A stretch of DNA of 64,000 nucleotides, taken from assembly GCF_900113005.1 (NCBI RefSeq), contig NZ_FONW01000008.1:153325-217324 (forward strand), in the 5' to 3' direction. Each line of letters begins with the position of its first letter. Position 1 is the stretch's first letter. The notes under the pieces were generated by a model. That model searched no databases, was not told the DNA's origin, and saw only the letters and a program-made list of their open reading frames with translations. The translations under genes were made by a program, and so were the position numbers. This DNA is from Sunxiuqinia elliptica (GTDB taxonomy: Bacteria; Bacteroidota; Bacteroidia; Bacteroidales; Prolixibacteraceae). Shown here one piece after another: positions 25,328-36,507 of this stretch.

Positions 25328-25654
25328 TTAGCTTTTCACACCAAAATCGTAATCACGTTCTACGCGGGCAACACGAACTTTATAAGATTGGTACCAACGC
25401 TCCTTCCCCATTTTCTGTGCCAAACGATGTTCAAGCTGTGCTTTCCAGTTCCGAATTGCCTCTTCGCTATCCCAGTAGGAGACTGTTATTCCCAAATCAT
25501 TCCGGGCCGATTCAATTCCTAAATACCCCGGCTGTAACTTGGCTATCTCTTCCATTTTCTGAGCCATTTGCCCATATTCTGTTGGCTCTAGTGCTGTTCT
25601 TACTGAAGTGAAAATAACCGAATAGTACGGCGGCTGAGGTGTTTTTGCAATCAT
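25328..25654 (-). CDS. Antibiotic biosynthesis monooxygenase (ABM)-domain protein
   Basis: 108 residues from ATG 25654; the frame runs to a TTG at 25681 but the extension is not conserved-looking. The dimeric alpha-beta ABM fold is indicated by YYSVIFTSVRT, the GYLGIESARNDLGITVSYWDSEEAIRNWK stretch split by the usual loop, and an EHRLAQKMGKERWY helix. Such proteins are often heme- or quinol-related oxygenases; activity here is unknown. Cytoplasmic. Confidence 0.82.
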   Translation of the reverse strand: MIAKTPQPPYYSVIFTSVRTALEPTEYGQMAQKMEEIAKLQPGYLGIESARNDLGITVSYWDSEEAIRNWKAQLEHRLAQKMGKERWYQSYKVRVARVERDYDFGVKS

Positions 25655-25706
25655 CAGTTTCGTTTTATTCTGAAACAACAATTCGTTTACAGTGGAACCA
25701 ACTCGG

Positions 25707-26105
25707 TTATAAGAAGTATGGTTCAGCTAATCCTTTCGCCAGCAGCAAATCATTCAAACAGAAAAAGTCTCCAATAGCCCTTATTTGTCCTTGTCCTTCC
25801 ATGAGCTCTTCAGGGATTCGAATGTATAGAACCGCTAAATAACGCCCATATTTGCCCTTCTCATCCTTCATTGTTTCCACAATTGCCGGCGTTCCTTTTT
25901 TGATCAGAGACTTGGCAAATGCTGAAGCTTTTTGTCCCTTCTGGTATTCCTCGGAGTCCTTCTTTACTCCATAAATTTCAGGCGTATCTACTCCGTATAA
26001 ACGGATCCGCTCACCGCGCACCCAAACTGATAATCCTAAATCAATATCGATGACGTAGGTATCGCCATCAATTACTTTTTGTATTTCGGCTTGATATTGA
26101 AACAT
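25707..26105 (-). CDS. Thermonuclease-like (SNase) protein
   Basis: 132 residues, no signal peptide. Staphylococcal-nuclease fold: VIDGDTYVIDID (11-22), RIRLYGVDTPE with Arg35, Asp40 and Glu43, and KYGRYL with Arg88, which together match the calcium and catalytic positions of SNase. It should cut nucleic acids, but it lacks the export signal usual for this family, so a cytoplasmic or unconventional role is possible. It ends 52 nt upstream of the ABM gene start, so they may be one transcript. Confidence 0.85.
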   Translation of the reverse strand: MFQYQAEIQKVIDGDTYVIDIDLGLSVWVRGERIRLYGVDTPEIYGVKKDSEEYQKGQKASAFAKSLIKKGTPAIVETMKDEKGKYGRYLAVLYIRIPEELMEGQGQIRAIGDFFCLNDLLLAKGLAEPYFL

Positions 26106-26140
26106 CGTTTATAATTTTAAAATTACAGACGATAATTTAC

Positions 26141-26172
26141 AAAAAAAATGCTGTCAGTTTTGACAGCATTTT
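26141..26172 (-). terminator. Terminator of pyrG-yidC
   Basis: Perfect 12-bp stem AAAATGCTGTCA (26145-26156) and TGACAGCATTTT (26161-26172), tetraloop GTTT. On the minus strand it is followed by eight T (plus A's 26141-26148). Confidence 0.88.
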
Positions 26173-26178
26173 CAAATA

Positions 26179-28110
26179 TTATTTTGGAAGTTGCATTCCC
26201 CGTTCTTTAGCCATTTTTTCCAGTCGCTTCTGGAAGTTCGACTTTTTAACTGGTCCTGACTTCTTTTTATTTACCTGAAGCTGCATCCTAATTTTATCTT
26301 CATCAATCATGGTACGGAATAAGTACATCTGACCAATGGTGATTAAGTTAGCCAAGAAGTAGTAGTAACTCAATCCTGAAGAGTAGTTATTCAGGATAAA
26401 CAAGAACATGACAGGCATAATGTACATCATGGTCTGCATTCCCGGCATTTGTTGACTGCTAGCAGCCTGTGAGTTCATCTTCGTAGAGAAAATAGTCGTC
26501 ACAGTCATTAGCAAACAGAACAAACTCACATGATCGCCATAAAATGGAATCGTGAATGGTAAGTTCAAAATGGAGTCATAAGATGACAAATCCGTTGCCC
26601 ATAAGAAACTCTCCTGCCGCAACTCAATAGATGTTGGGAAGAAGAAGAACATCGCAATCAGAATTGGAAACTGTAACAACATCGGCAAGCAACCTCCCAT
26701 CGGATTCACGCCAGCCTTCTTATACAAAGCCATAGTCGCCTGCTGTTTCTCCATCGCCTTGTCTTTGCCAAACTTCTCGTTAAGCTCATCAATCTCGGGC
26801 TTCAAAGCACGCATTTTGGCCTGCGAGATATAAGACTTATAGGTGAATGGGAAAACAATCATTTTGATGAAAATCGTTAACAACAGAATGATGATTCCAA
26901 AGTTATCGATGTATTTACGCAAAAAGTTAAACACCGGAATAATCAGCCACTTATTAACCGGACGAACAATTGCATAGCCCAAGTCAATCAAGCGCTCCAG
27001 CGACAAATCATACTGTTTTAACGTGTTGTAATGGTTGGGGCCAAAGTAGAACTCCAGGTGATGATTTTCTTGCTGGTTGCCATCGTAAGGCAATGCAATA
27101 TCTGTAAAATAACGACCTACATAATCTGGATCGTCTTCCAAATATTCATAGCGTACATCAGCCGTCGGAAAGGCTTCATCGGCAATAATCGTCGAGTTGA
27201 AAAATAATTGCTTCAAGCTAACCCACTTCACTTTGGTCTTCAGTGTTTCTTCGCTGGTCTTTGCTGTTTTCAGCTTTTCAACATCGTCTTCAAAGTACTT
27301 GTAGCTAATGGTCGTATACCGATCCTCTCCATACTGCGATTTACGCTCTTGGCGAGGTGCTGCAAATGCCCAGTTGAAATTCAAATAGTTAGTGTTCTGC
27401 GACAACAACTGGTTCATCCCAACACTGTTTACATCAAATCCGACCAAGTAAGAGTTATGCTTCAACGTATAGTTGTATTCAACATAGCGTCCTTCACCCG
27501 CATTCAGGCGCATCGCCAGACTCTTTGATTCGCCACCATTTTCTTCGTTGTACTTTTCACGTCCCAATTTCCCCACTTTAACTTCAGGGCCTGAAACAAC
27601 AAGCTGCTTCTGACTTACTGAAGGCGTAAAGAAAAGATCGTCAGTACGAATGCTACGATTTTGGGCAAAAAAGTTAAAGCCAAATAGATTATCGTCTCCT
27701 TCAAACAAGATCAAAGGAAGCGAATCGTATGTTTGATACCCTTTCAACTCAACGGAATAGATCTTTCCACCTTTGGTTGAAATGGTTAACTTCATCAGGT
27801 TATTTTCAAGGGTGATGAATTCCTCGTCGCCAGAGGCAGCCTCTGCAAAAGCCCCAAATTTGTCGCGCACATCACTCGCAACGACTCCCGAATCAGCTTG
27901 CTGATTATTCTCGGCAGCCAAGCTCTTCTCCATTTCGTTCATTTGAGCTTGCGCCGCTAGCTCTTGAGCTCGTATCGCTTCGACCTGAGCAATGGAATCC
28001 TGTTGTCTTTTAGCTGCTTCAATCTCTTCTTGCGAAGGACTGTTTAAGTAGGTAAAACCAATCAGGATGGCAAAGATCAGTACAATCCCGATAACCGTGT
28101 TTCTATCCAT
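26179..28110 (-). CDS. yidC: Membrane protein insertase YidC
   Basis: 643 residues. Inserts inner-membrane proteins, alone or with SecYEG. N-terminal membrane anchor (about 5-21), a charged Gln/Glu/Ala-rich linker (30-90), a periplasmic beta domain, then the conserved core with helices around FGIIILLLTIFIKMIVFPFT, the positively charged cytosolic hairpin, GCLPMLLQFPILIAMFFFF and later segments, ending in a basic tail. Length is that of Bacteroidota YidC. It starts 18 nt after pyrG, so the two form an operon, as in related genomes. Confidence 0.97.
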   Translation of the reverse strand: MDRNTVIGIVLIFAILIGFTYLNSPSQEEIEAAKRQQDSIAQVEAIRAQELAAQAQMNEMEKSLAAENNQQADSGVVASDVRDKFGAFAEAASGDEEFITLENNLMKLTISTKGGKIYSVELKGYQTYDSLPLILFEGDDNLFGFNFFAQNRSIRTDDLFFTPSVSQKQLVVSGPEVKVGKLGREKYNEENGGESKSLAMRLNAGEGRYVEYNYTLKHNSYLVGFDVNSVGMNQLLSQNTNYLNFNWAFAAPRQERKSQYGEDRYTTISYKYFEDDVEKLKTAKTSEETLKTKVKWVSLKQLFFNSTIIADEAFPTADVRYEYLEDDPDYVGRYFTDIALPYDGNQQENHHLEFYFGPNHYNTLKQYDLSLERLIDLGYAIVRPVNKWLIIPVFNFLRKYIDNFGIIILLLTIFIKMIVFPFTYKSYISQAKMRALKPEIDELNEKFGKDKAMEKQQATMALYKKAGVNPMGGCLPMLLQFPILIAMFFFFPTSIELRQESFLWATDLSSYDSILNLPFTIPFYGDHVSLFCLLMTVTTIFSTKMNSQAASSQQMPGMQTMMYIMPVMFLFILNNYSSGLSYYYFLANLITIGQMYLFRTMIDEDKIRMQLQVNKKKSGPVKKSNFQKRLEKMAKERGMQLPK

Positions 28111-28128
28111 AGTATTCTTTTTTCTTGA

Positions 28129-29742
<1,614 letters not shown>

Positions 29743-29763
29743 TTATAAGTTCCTAAAAACGCA

Positions 29764-29771
29764 CAAAGTTA
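29764..29771 (-). promoter_or_regulatory. Candidate -7 box of pyrG
   Basis: TAACTTTG on the minus strand fits TAnnTTTG, 33 nt upstream of the TTG start. No -33 box at the ideal spacing. Confidence 0.45.
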
Positions 29772-29827
29772 AGCAATAAAAATTATTGGGCTTTCAATTC
29801 AACCCATTATAATTTGAATTAATCATT

Positions 29828-29852
29828 AAAAAACCCGCTAAATTTAGCGGGT
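29828..29852 (-). terminator. Terminator of the DUF349 gene
   Basis: ACCCGCTAAA (29833-29842) and TTTAGCGGGT (29843-29852) form a self-complementary hairpin, followed on the minus strand by a T-run. Confidence 0.75.
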
Positions 29853-29869
29853 CAGTTATTTGAGAAAGG

Positions 29870-31966
29870 TTAATCTTCTTCTTCCATTGAATCGATGATG
29901 CGAATCTTTTCTTTCAGAAACTCGATCTTTTCTTGAGTTTCTTGTATTTTTCGATTGACATCATCAATGAGTGATTCGGCATTCTTGGTATTGGCAAAAA
30001 AGCCAACATTGTTATTTAATAGAATCAAATCATTCTCAAGCTGCTTGAGCTTATTGACATACTTGTCACGCTCATAGCGCATCTTATTATTTCCACGAGT
30101 GCTTCCTGAGATATTCGACATTTTCGTTTTGAAGCGAAGCAAATTACGCTTTTGTTCATCAATCTTCAAACTGTCAAAATGGTTGTTAATCGCATCTCTA
30201 AACTCATTCTGAATGGCATCCTTTTCTTTAAATGGGACATAACCAATATCGGTCCACCGTCGTTGAAACTCTTTGATTTGTTGCAAATCAGCGTCATCAT
30301 CTTTGCTCGGTTCAAAATTCTTCACCTCTTCAATCAAATCTTTTTTCAACTGCAAGTTCTCCACCTGCTCCTCATCAACATGATGAAAATGCTCCGATTT
30401 ATTATCAAAAAAGAAATCGCATGCTGCACGGAAGCGTTTCCAAATGGCATCGGAATGCTTTCTTGGCACGGGCCCAATTTCTTTCCATTTTTTCTGAATA
30501 TGAATAAATTCTTCGGTTGTCTTCCGCCAGTCCGTACTATCTTTCAAAGCCTCTGCCTGCACACACAAATCGGTTTTCATCTGCAAGTTATTCATCTGCA
30601 ACTCTTTGTTTTGCGCATAAAACTCGCGTTTGGCATCAAAAAACTTATCACAGGCACTCCGAAAACGCTCGTAAATTCGATTATTGTCTTTTTTGGGAGC
30701 AAAACCAATGGTTCGCCATACTTTTTGAAGCTCAATCAGCTCGCGTGATTTTTTATCCCAGTCTTTATGATTCTTTATTTCGTGATTGGCAATTTCTTCT
30801 GCCTTTTCGCACAAAACGGTTTTCGCTTCCAAGTTTTTCTTTTGTTCCTGCTTGCGTCCTTCAAAATAAGCTTGGTGTTTCTTATTTATTTTAGAAGTTG
30901 CCGCTTTAAAACGCTCCCACAATTCTTCCTTCTTATCGCGCGGTACGGGACCAATTTCCCGCCACTGTTCGTGGTACTTCTGTAAAATATTAAAAGCCTT
31001 AATTACAGATGGTTCAACCAATAATTCCTCTGCTTTTTCACAAAGGTTTATTTTAGCCTCCATGTTTTTCTTCAGATCTAAATCACGCAACTCCCGGTTA
31101 ATCTTGATGTAGTCGTAGAAATTTTCAACATGGTGATGATAGGTTTCCCACAGGTCTTTTAATTTTGACTGTGGCACCAAGCCAATATCACGCCACTCTT
31201 GCTGTAGCTCTCTAAATTCCTGGAAAGTCTTATTAATGGACTCCTTGCGATTGACAAGGTTCTTAATTTCTTCAATGATTTCATATTTCCGTTGCAGGTT
31301 CTCTTCCTTTTCATCCTCCAACTCGCGATGTTGTTTATTCCGAATCTGCCGGAATTCTTTCAGCAAATTTCGCAGGTCATCTTCGTAAGGCGCATTCGAT
31401 GCTTCAAAATCTTCTTCAGCACCACCATCCTCCACAAACTTTTTCTTTTCCTCATCAGCCTGTGCGCGGTGCTTTTTATAAAAGTTAAGCTTAATGATAT
31501 CAATATCAGCTTTAATATCTTCTTCGGCGTGGTTCTCCAATAAATCTCGCATGGCATTAATCAACTCAACCTCTGTTAATGTCGAATAATCCATAGGGGC
31601 ACGCTCTTCTTTTTCTTTGGGTTGTTCTTCAGCCACTGGTTCAGTTGCCGCTGGCTCCTCTTTGGGCTCTTCACTCTCCTCCACTGGAGTTTCAGGCTCT
31701 TCAGCCACGATCTCCTCCTCAGCTTCTGGAGCTTTTTCCTCTTCTGTTGTTTCGTCTTTTGCTTCGGGCTCTGCCTCATTCTCCACTGTCTGTTCCTCTG
31801 CGGGAGCAGTTTCAGCTTTACTTTCTTCTACAACCGGATCATCACTCGTTTCTGTTTTTTCTTCCGTGTGATTCTCCGGGTTCAGTTCCGGCGCATTAGC
31901 AGCATCCCCTTCTTGGGGTGTCGCTTTCAACTCATCATTTGAGTTTTTCAGGTCTTCAGATTTCAT
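29870..31966 (-). CDS. DUF349-repeat protein with acidic N-terminal region
   Basis: 698 residues. Residues 1-125 are a disordered-looking Glu/Ala/Pro/Thr region. The rest is helical, with at least five DUF349 repeats recognisable by WxxIGxVPxxxxxxxWxRF: WRDIGLVPQ, WREIGPVPRDKKEELWERF, WRTIGFAPKKD, WKEIGPVPRKHSDAIWKRF and WTDIGYVPFK. The C-terminus is a coiled coil. DUF349 proteins occur in nearly all Bacteroidota and some other phyla; their role is not settled. No signal peptide. Single gene with its own terminator. Confidence 0.88.
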   Translation of the reverse strand: MKSEDLKNSNDELKATPQEGDAANAPELNPENHTEEKTETSDDPVVEESKAETAPAEEQTVENEAEPEAKDETTEEEKAPEAEEEIVAEEPETPVEESEEPKEEPAATEPVAEEQPKEKEERAPMDYSTLTEVELINAMRDLLENHAEEDIKADIDIIKLNFYKKHRAQADEEKKKFVEDGGAEEDFEASNAPYEDDLRNLLKEFRQIRNKQHRELEDEKEENLQRKYEIIEEIKNLVNRKESINKTFQEFRELQQEWRDIGLVPQSKLKDLWETYHHHVENFYDYIKINRELRDLDLKKNMEAKINLCEKAEELLVEPSVIKAFNILQKYHEQWREIGPVPRDKKEELWERFKAATSKINKKHQAYFEGRKQEQKKNLEAKTVLCEKAEEIANHEIKNHKDWDKKSRELIELQKVWRTIGFAPKKDNNRIYERFRSACDKFFDAKREFYAQNKELQMNNLQMKTDLCVQAEALKDSTDWRKTTEEFIHIQKKWKEIGPVPRKHSDAIWKRFRAACDFFFDNKSEHFHHVDEEQVENLQLKKDLIEEVKNFEPSKDDDADLQQIKEFQRRWTDIGYVPFKEKDAIQNEFRDAINNHFDSLKIDEQKRNLLRFKTKMSNISGSTRGNNKMRYERDKYVNKLKQLENDLILLNNNVGFFANTKNAESLIDDVNRKIQETQEKIEFLKEKIRIIDSMEEED

Positions 31967-32099
31967 GCGATAAAGTTTTAAATTACCAAGTAATTTTCAG
32001 AGAATTAGGCTCCCCTTTCGATTACGAAAATATAATATAATGTACGAATACTCAAGGAAAACGCCAATAAAGTAAGAAAAACATCAGCATAGAAACAAC

Positions 32100-32125
32100 A
32101 AATGCCATCGAAATTGATGGCATTT
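32100..32125 (-). terminator. Hairpin after hsp20
   Basis: AAATGCCATC (32100-32109) pairs perfectly with GATGGCATTT (32116-32125), 6-nt loop, 25 nt past the stop. The following minus-strand sequence is only moderately T-rich. Confidence 0.6.
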
Positions 32126-32150
32126 GCAAACGATATCCTGATAATCAAGC

Positions 32151-32609
32151 TTATCCAATCTCTATTTCACGTTTAACTGGAATGGCTTCTTTCTTCTTCG
32201 CTAGCGTAATTCGAAGAATTCCGTTCTTCACCTCGGCCTGAATTTGTTCCTGATCCAGTTTGTCTGATAACCGGAAGCGCTTTTCAAGCTTCACCTTTTC
32301 AAACTCAACACGTGAGTACTTATATTCCGGTGCTTCTTTTTGGTCCTCAGACTCATTTTCAAGCGATTCGCTTTTCACAATCAATTGGTTATTTTCAACT
32401 TGTAGTTTTATTTCTTCTTTTGAATAGCCAGGAACCAATAATTCCAACACGACGCTCGTTTCTGTTTCGAACAAATTGGTTGAAGGTTGATTAACCAACT
32501 CCTCTTTGTCATAACGATCATTCACCCCATTGGTATTGAAAAAATCTTTCAATAAAGCATCTACTGGGTTCACGCGATATACCGGACGATTTACATTAAC
32601 TAGTTTCAT
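32151..32609 (-). CDS. Small heat shock protein, Hsp20/alpha-crystallin family
   Basis: 152 residues from ATG 32609, chosen because an AGGAGG lies 9 nt upstream; the frame runs further to 32687 without homology. The alpha-crystallin domain covers about 45-145 with the family-typical LVPGYSKEEIKLQVENN, a YSRVEFEKVKLEKRFRLSD stretch, and VKNGILRITLAKK near the end. ATP-independent holdase that binds unfolding proteins in the cytoplasm. Monocistronic, with -7 box and terminator. Confidence 0.93.
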   Translation of the reverse strand: MKLVNVNRPVYRVNPVDALLKDFFNTNGVNDRYDKEELVNQPSTNLFETETSVVLELLVPGYSKEEIKLQVENNQLIVKSESLENESEDQKEAPEYKYSRVEFEKVKLEKRFRLSDKLDQEQIQAEVKNGILRITLAKKKEAIPVKREIEIG

Positions 32610-32618
32610 AATTTGTTT

Positions 32619-32624
32619 CCTCCT
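32619..32624 (-). promoter_or_regulatory. Strong Shine-Dalgarno of hsp20
   Basis: A perfect AGGAGG on the minus strand, 9 nt before ATG. Such sites are rare in Bacteroidota, where ribosomes mostly do not use them, so it is unusual here and supports this start. Confidence 0.7.
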
Positions 32625-32650
32625 AATTGTTTTTTCGTTATTGTTTGTTT

Positions 32651-32658
32651 CAAATTTA
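32651..32658 (-). promoter_or_regulatory. Candidate -7 box of hsp20
   Basis: TAAATTTG on the minus strand fits TAnnTTTG and lies about 42 nt before the start. Confidence 0.45.
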
Positions 32659-32849
32659 TTTTTTCGTTTCTGTTGGCTTATTTTCAAGTTCTATTCCACA
32701 ATTCAAATGATGTCATTTTTTGAAAAACCAGAATAAAAAGCATGTCATATTTTCCGAAAACAATAAAAACAGCAAGACAATTAGGCATCTTATATAAATA
32801 CACACATATCTTCATCTGAGAATTGATAAGGCAAATTGCAATTTTTACC

Positions 32850-32857
32850 TACTTTTG
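32850..32857 (+). promoter_or_regulatory. Candidate -7 box of trmD
   Basis: TACTTTTG fits TAnnTTTG and lies 17 nt before the ATG, implying a very short leader. Confidence 0.4.
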
Positions 32858-32874
32858 TAGCAAAATTTAACACC

Positions 32875-33558
32875 ATGCGCATTGACATCTTAACGGTTGT
32901 TCCTGAATTACTGGAAAGTCCCTTCAATCATTCCATCATTAAACGAGGCAAAGAGAAGGGCTTGGTTGAAATACACGTTCATAACATTCGTGATTTTTCA
33001 ACCGACAAGCACAAGCGTACGGATGATTATGCGTTTAGTGGAGGAGCTGGTATGGTGATGACCATTCAACCTATTGAGGCAGCCATTGAACATCTAAAGG
33101 CTCAACGCACCTACGATGAGATTATTTACACGAGTCCGGATGGGGAGCAGTTTTCGCAGGGAACAGCAAACCAACTTTCACTCAAAAAGAACATCATGAT
33201 TTTGTGTGGGCACTACAAAGGAGTCGACCAACGCGTGCGCGAGCATTTCATCACTCGTGAAATTTCGATTGGTGATTATGTCCTCACCGGAGGCGAATTG
33301 GCTGCGGCAGTAATGACCGACAGCATTGTTCGTCTTATTCCCGGTGTTATTTCGGATGAAACCTCAGCACTTACTGACTCGTTTCAGGATAACTTGCTAA
33401 GCCCACCCGTCTACACGCGACCCGCTGACTATAAAGGCTGGAAAGTCCCCGACGTTCTTTTATGCGGAGATGAAAAGCGCATTGAAAGTTGGAAAGAAAA
33501 GCAAGCCTACGAACGAACCAAGCAGCTTCGTCCGGACCTGTTAGAGAAGCACGACTAG
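32875..33558 (+). CDS. trmD: tRNA (guanine-N1-)-methyltransferase
   Basis: 227 residues from ATG 32875 (the frame extends to 32836, not conserved). Methylates G37 of tRNAs with S-adenosylmethionine to prevent frameshifting. The trefoil-knot SAM site is built by SPDG (87-90), [11 protein letters not shown] (111-121) and [12 protein letters not shown] (131-142), and Asp50 to Gly56 (DDYAFSG) matches the tRNA-contacting loop. Length is typical. Its stop codon overlaps that of the convergent nuclease gene. It is not in the rpsP-rimM-trmD-rplS operon common in other phyla. Confidence 0.97.
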   Translation: MRIDILTVVPELLESPFNHSIIKRGKEKGLVEIHVHNIRDFSTDKHKRTDDYAFSGGAGMVMTIQPIEAAIEHLKAQRTYDEIIYTSPDGEQFSQGTANQLSLKKNIMILCGHYKGVDQRVREHFITREISIGDYVLTGGELAAAVMTDSIVRLIPGVISDETSALTDSFQDNLLSPPVYTRPADYKGWKVPDVLLCGDEKRIESWKEKQAYERTKQLRPDLLEKHD

Positions 33559-36392
33559 CCCCGACGACAAATTACATTGTAAGGACAAGTCCGACATTTA
33601 CGTTCATCTTCTGTCTGCTCGTATTCGTTGGTCGAGCTGAACACTTCGGTTAATAGTTCGTCTAAGCTTTCCTGGAAAGCCTGAGCCACCTGCTCGTAAT
33701 AAAGACGCTCACCATTTCGAATGACTTCCGGATGGAATTCATCTCCAAAGAAGTCATCAATCTTGTAAATTGTTGGCAACAGGCTATTCGTTCCTGTCGA
33801 ACGTCTAAAAATTTCAGAATAAATAAGCGTCTGGAAAATTTCCTTGGGACGTCCATGCTTATCCCGCTCATAAAACTGAGCAATCTCCCGGAAGTTCAAC
33901 TTCAAGCTTCGCCCCGTTTTGTAATCGATAATCCGGGTTCCCGAAGCTGATTCATCAATCCGGTCAATGGTTCCACCCAAAATAATCCGCTCTTTCCCTT
34001 CCGGCAAATTCAATTCGAACGGAGCTTCATACTGTCCCTCTAAAGCCACAACGGTAAATGGCGCAAAAGCCAAATCATTCTTTAATAATTGAACCAGGTA
34101 AGTTTCCAGGTGATCTTTTACCAGAATGTTCTTTCCTGATATTTTCACATCATTCAGATTTTTATCCTTGTAATACTCCTTAGCAAAAGCAGCACGGACA
34201 ACTTGCTCTATTTTGTGCTTATTTACCAGCAAAGCTTTCAAGTGATCCTTTTGCACCTCGCGCCCAATAAAATCCTGATACAGCAACTCCATCGCATAGT
34301 GAAACAGGTTTCCAAATAAACGAGGATCAACATCTTCCAGTAATTCATCGGCTTCGCGTATCAAAGCAATGTGCCGAAAATAAAACTTCAACTTACAATC
34401 AAGATATGTATTAAGAGCACTCGGACTCAATTTGCGGGATGCGTAATTACGAAGCAATTTTTGCTGATGCTCAGGCGTTGCTGAAACTTTAATTGGTGCA
34501 TTCCCAGCAGACTTAAAGTTGAAGTCGAAATAATACTCGTCCGGTTTTTCCGCTGAATCGTATTTCAACTGAAACAGGTAACGACTCATTTCGCCGGAAT
34601 TAAATCCGTCTGTCGCTGAATTATAAACCAGAACCACTTCTTCGGCACGATGCAACAAGCGATAAAAATAATACGCATACATGGCATCATGCTCTTCGTA
34701 GGCAGGAAGTCCAAACGCCTTACGCAAATGATAAGGAATAAATGAATGAACCGGAGTTGACTTGGGCATTTTCCCTTCATTCACCGAAAACAAAACCACT
34801 TTTTTGAAATCAAGAATACGGGTTTCCAAAAAGCCCATAACCTGCAAGCCGATGAGCGGTTCCCCTTCAAACGGAATGGACACCCGCTGCAAATACTGAT
34901 TCAGCAAGCGAAAAAACAACGCAATCGACACTCTCCCCTTACTGTATTCTTTCAAGGTATCGGCCAAGCGCTGAATGGACAGGTAAGCCTGATATAAATA
35001 CTCTCCCTCCAAGTTAACCGGAGCTTCTTCTTCGCTGGAAAAGCGCAGGCCTAAATAACGCAATACTTCCATCAAATAAACAGCACATTGCTCCCAACCC
35101 GACTGATGTTGAAATACCAAGTTCAACAAGGGTGTGTGGATTAAATCTTTTTGGCGAACATAAATCTTGTTTTTTGTTCTGATGTCAGCAATAAGCTGTT
35201 TCGTTTCCGGTGAGGCAATCAACTGATGTTTCAATAAAGCCATCACCGGGCGATGATAGAAGCGCTGTTCCCCATCCACTTTCCGACTGTTCTTTTGCAA
35301 ATCAACCAACAGCATCAATAAACTGTAAACCGGTGTATCTTGCAAACCATACCCCATGGTAATATTAATTTGCCTAAACCGGGCGCCAGCCGCAGAAATA
35401 ACCGGAACCAACATTCCTTCATCCGACAATACCAAAGCCGTTTCATCAAATCGATCAGCCTTAATTTCGGACTTGAATAAAGCCGGATAATGAATTACCT
35501 GCGCTTGCGCAACATGCCCCGGAACTGAAACCAAGGTAATTTTCTGTTCTTTCTTTTCGCCAGCATCCAACTCAAAGTCATCAGGCATTGGAAATTCAAG
35601 GCGGTTGCGGCGAATGAACAAACCAGCTTCCTGGGCCGGATCATTCAAAAAAGCTTCATCATAATCCCAAAAGAATAAGGCTTTTTCAGCTGACTGAAAT
35701 GCCTTAAACAATTTATTTTCACATCGATTCAGGGCATTGAAACCAACAAAAACAAAACAGTCAGATTCCAATTGACTGACCTGCAATTTGTCCAGTTTTT
35801 CAATTAAGTCGCGATACACCAAGCCGGTATATCCAGCATTTTTATCCAATAACTCCTTTCTAAAGCGGGCATAAATTGCCGGCAGCTTATTCCAAACAGC
35901 CATGAATTTCTCCCTGTTCACCGAACCTTCAGCCCGGCCTAAATTTCCCCAAAAAGCTTCAATGGCTTGTTTCTGCTCCGCACTCAAATACTCGAACCGA
36001 CTTTCGACCTCCTTGATATCTTTTATATTCTGAAATAAATCACTGGCATTCAGCTGATATTTATCAATATCATTAAAGTCGTTGAGTAAAATCTCCCCCC
36101 AGAAAAAGAAATCATCCAGTGTTTCGTCATGCCCTGTTTCCTGCACGTACACTTGGTGTAAATGCAGGATTAAAGAAATCTGGTCTGATATTTGCATGCC
36201 CGACAATCGTGACACCAACCCGTCAATCGTAATGGTTTCGGGACCGATCAAAGGGGCTTCAACCAATTCGTTCAAATAAGCGTTAAAGAAAACGCTGGCA
36301 CGTCGACTTGGAAAAACGAGTGAGACCCGATGCAGGTCATTTCCGAAAGTACGATATAAATAGCGGGCAACTTGAGTTAAAAAAGGAGTCAT
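33555..36392 (-). CDS. AddB-like PD-(D/E)XK nuclease family protein
   Basis: 945 residues. Resembles AddB of AddAB helicase-nucleases: helicase-like N-terminal regions without an intact Walker A, then a C-terminal PD-(D/E)XK nuclease with GTIDRIDES and IIDYKTG, and the C-terminal cysteines of [13 protein letters not shown], which with an upstream Cys (TYLDCKLKF) fit the 4Fe-4S cluster of this nuclease type. It would process double-strand breaks with an AddA partner, which is not in the window. It overlaps trmD by 4 nt tail to tail. Confidence 0.85.
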   Translation of the reverse strand: MTPFLTQVARYLYRTFGNDLHRVSLVFPSRRASVFFNAYLNELVEAPLIGPETITIDGLVSRLSGMQISDQISLILHLHQVYVQETGHDETLDDFFFWGEILLNDFNDIDKYQLNASDLFQNIKDIKEVESRFEYLSAEQKQAIEAFWGNLGRAEGSVNREKFMAVWNKLPAIYARFRKELLDKNAGYTGLVYRDLIEKLDKLQVSQLESDCFVFVGFNALNRCENKLFKAFQSAEKALFFWDYDEAFLNDPAQEAGLFIRRNRLEFPMPDDFELDAGEKKEQKITLVSVPGHVAQAQVIHYPALFKSEIKADRFDETALVLSDEGMLVPVISAAGARFRQINITMGYGLQDTPVYSLLMLLVDLQKNSRKVDGEQRFYHRPVMALLKHQLIASPETKQLIADIRTKNKIYVRQKDLIHTPLLNLVFQHQSGWEQCAVYLMEVLRYLGLRFSSEEEAPVNLEGEYLYQAYLSIQRLADTLKEYSKGRVSIALFFRLLNQYLQRVSIPFEGEPLIGLQVMGFLETRILDFKKVVLFSVNEGKMPKSTPVHSFIPYHLRKAFGLPAYEEHDAMYAYYFYRLLHRAEEVVLVYNSATDGFNSGEMSRYLFQLKYDSAEKPDEYYFDFNFKSAGNAPIKVSATPEHQQKLLRNYASRKLSPSALNTYLDCKLKFYFRHIALIREADELLEDVDPRLFGNLFHYAMELLYQDFIGREVQKDHLKALLVNKHKIEQVVRAAFAKEYYKDKNLNDVKISGKNILVKDHLETYLVQLLKNDLAFAPFTVVALEGQYEAPFELNLPEGKERIILGGTIDRIDESASGTRIIDYKTGRSLKLNFREIAQFYERDKHGRPKEIFQTLIYSEIFRRSTGTNSLLPTIYKIDDFFGDEFHPEVIRNGERLYYEQVAQAFQESLDELLTEVFSSTNEYEQTEDERKCRTCPYNVICRRG

Positions 36393-36507
36393 TTAAAAAT
36401 ATTTTTGCTAAAGATAATACTAATTAATTCACGCCCGAATCAAGCACAATTAACGGTATTATTTTGACTGCACAAAACAAACAGTTAACCCTTTTATAAT
36501 TACAAAT

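Noticed and set aside
31617..31942. Plus-strand Ser/Phe-rich ORFs opposite the DUF349 N-terminus
   Set aside because: They are the antisense of the Glu-rich coding repeat and mirror its codon bias.
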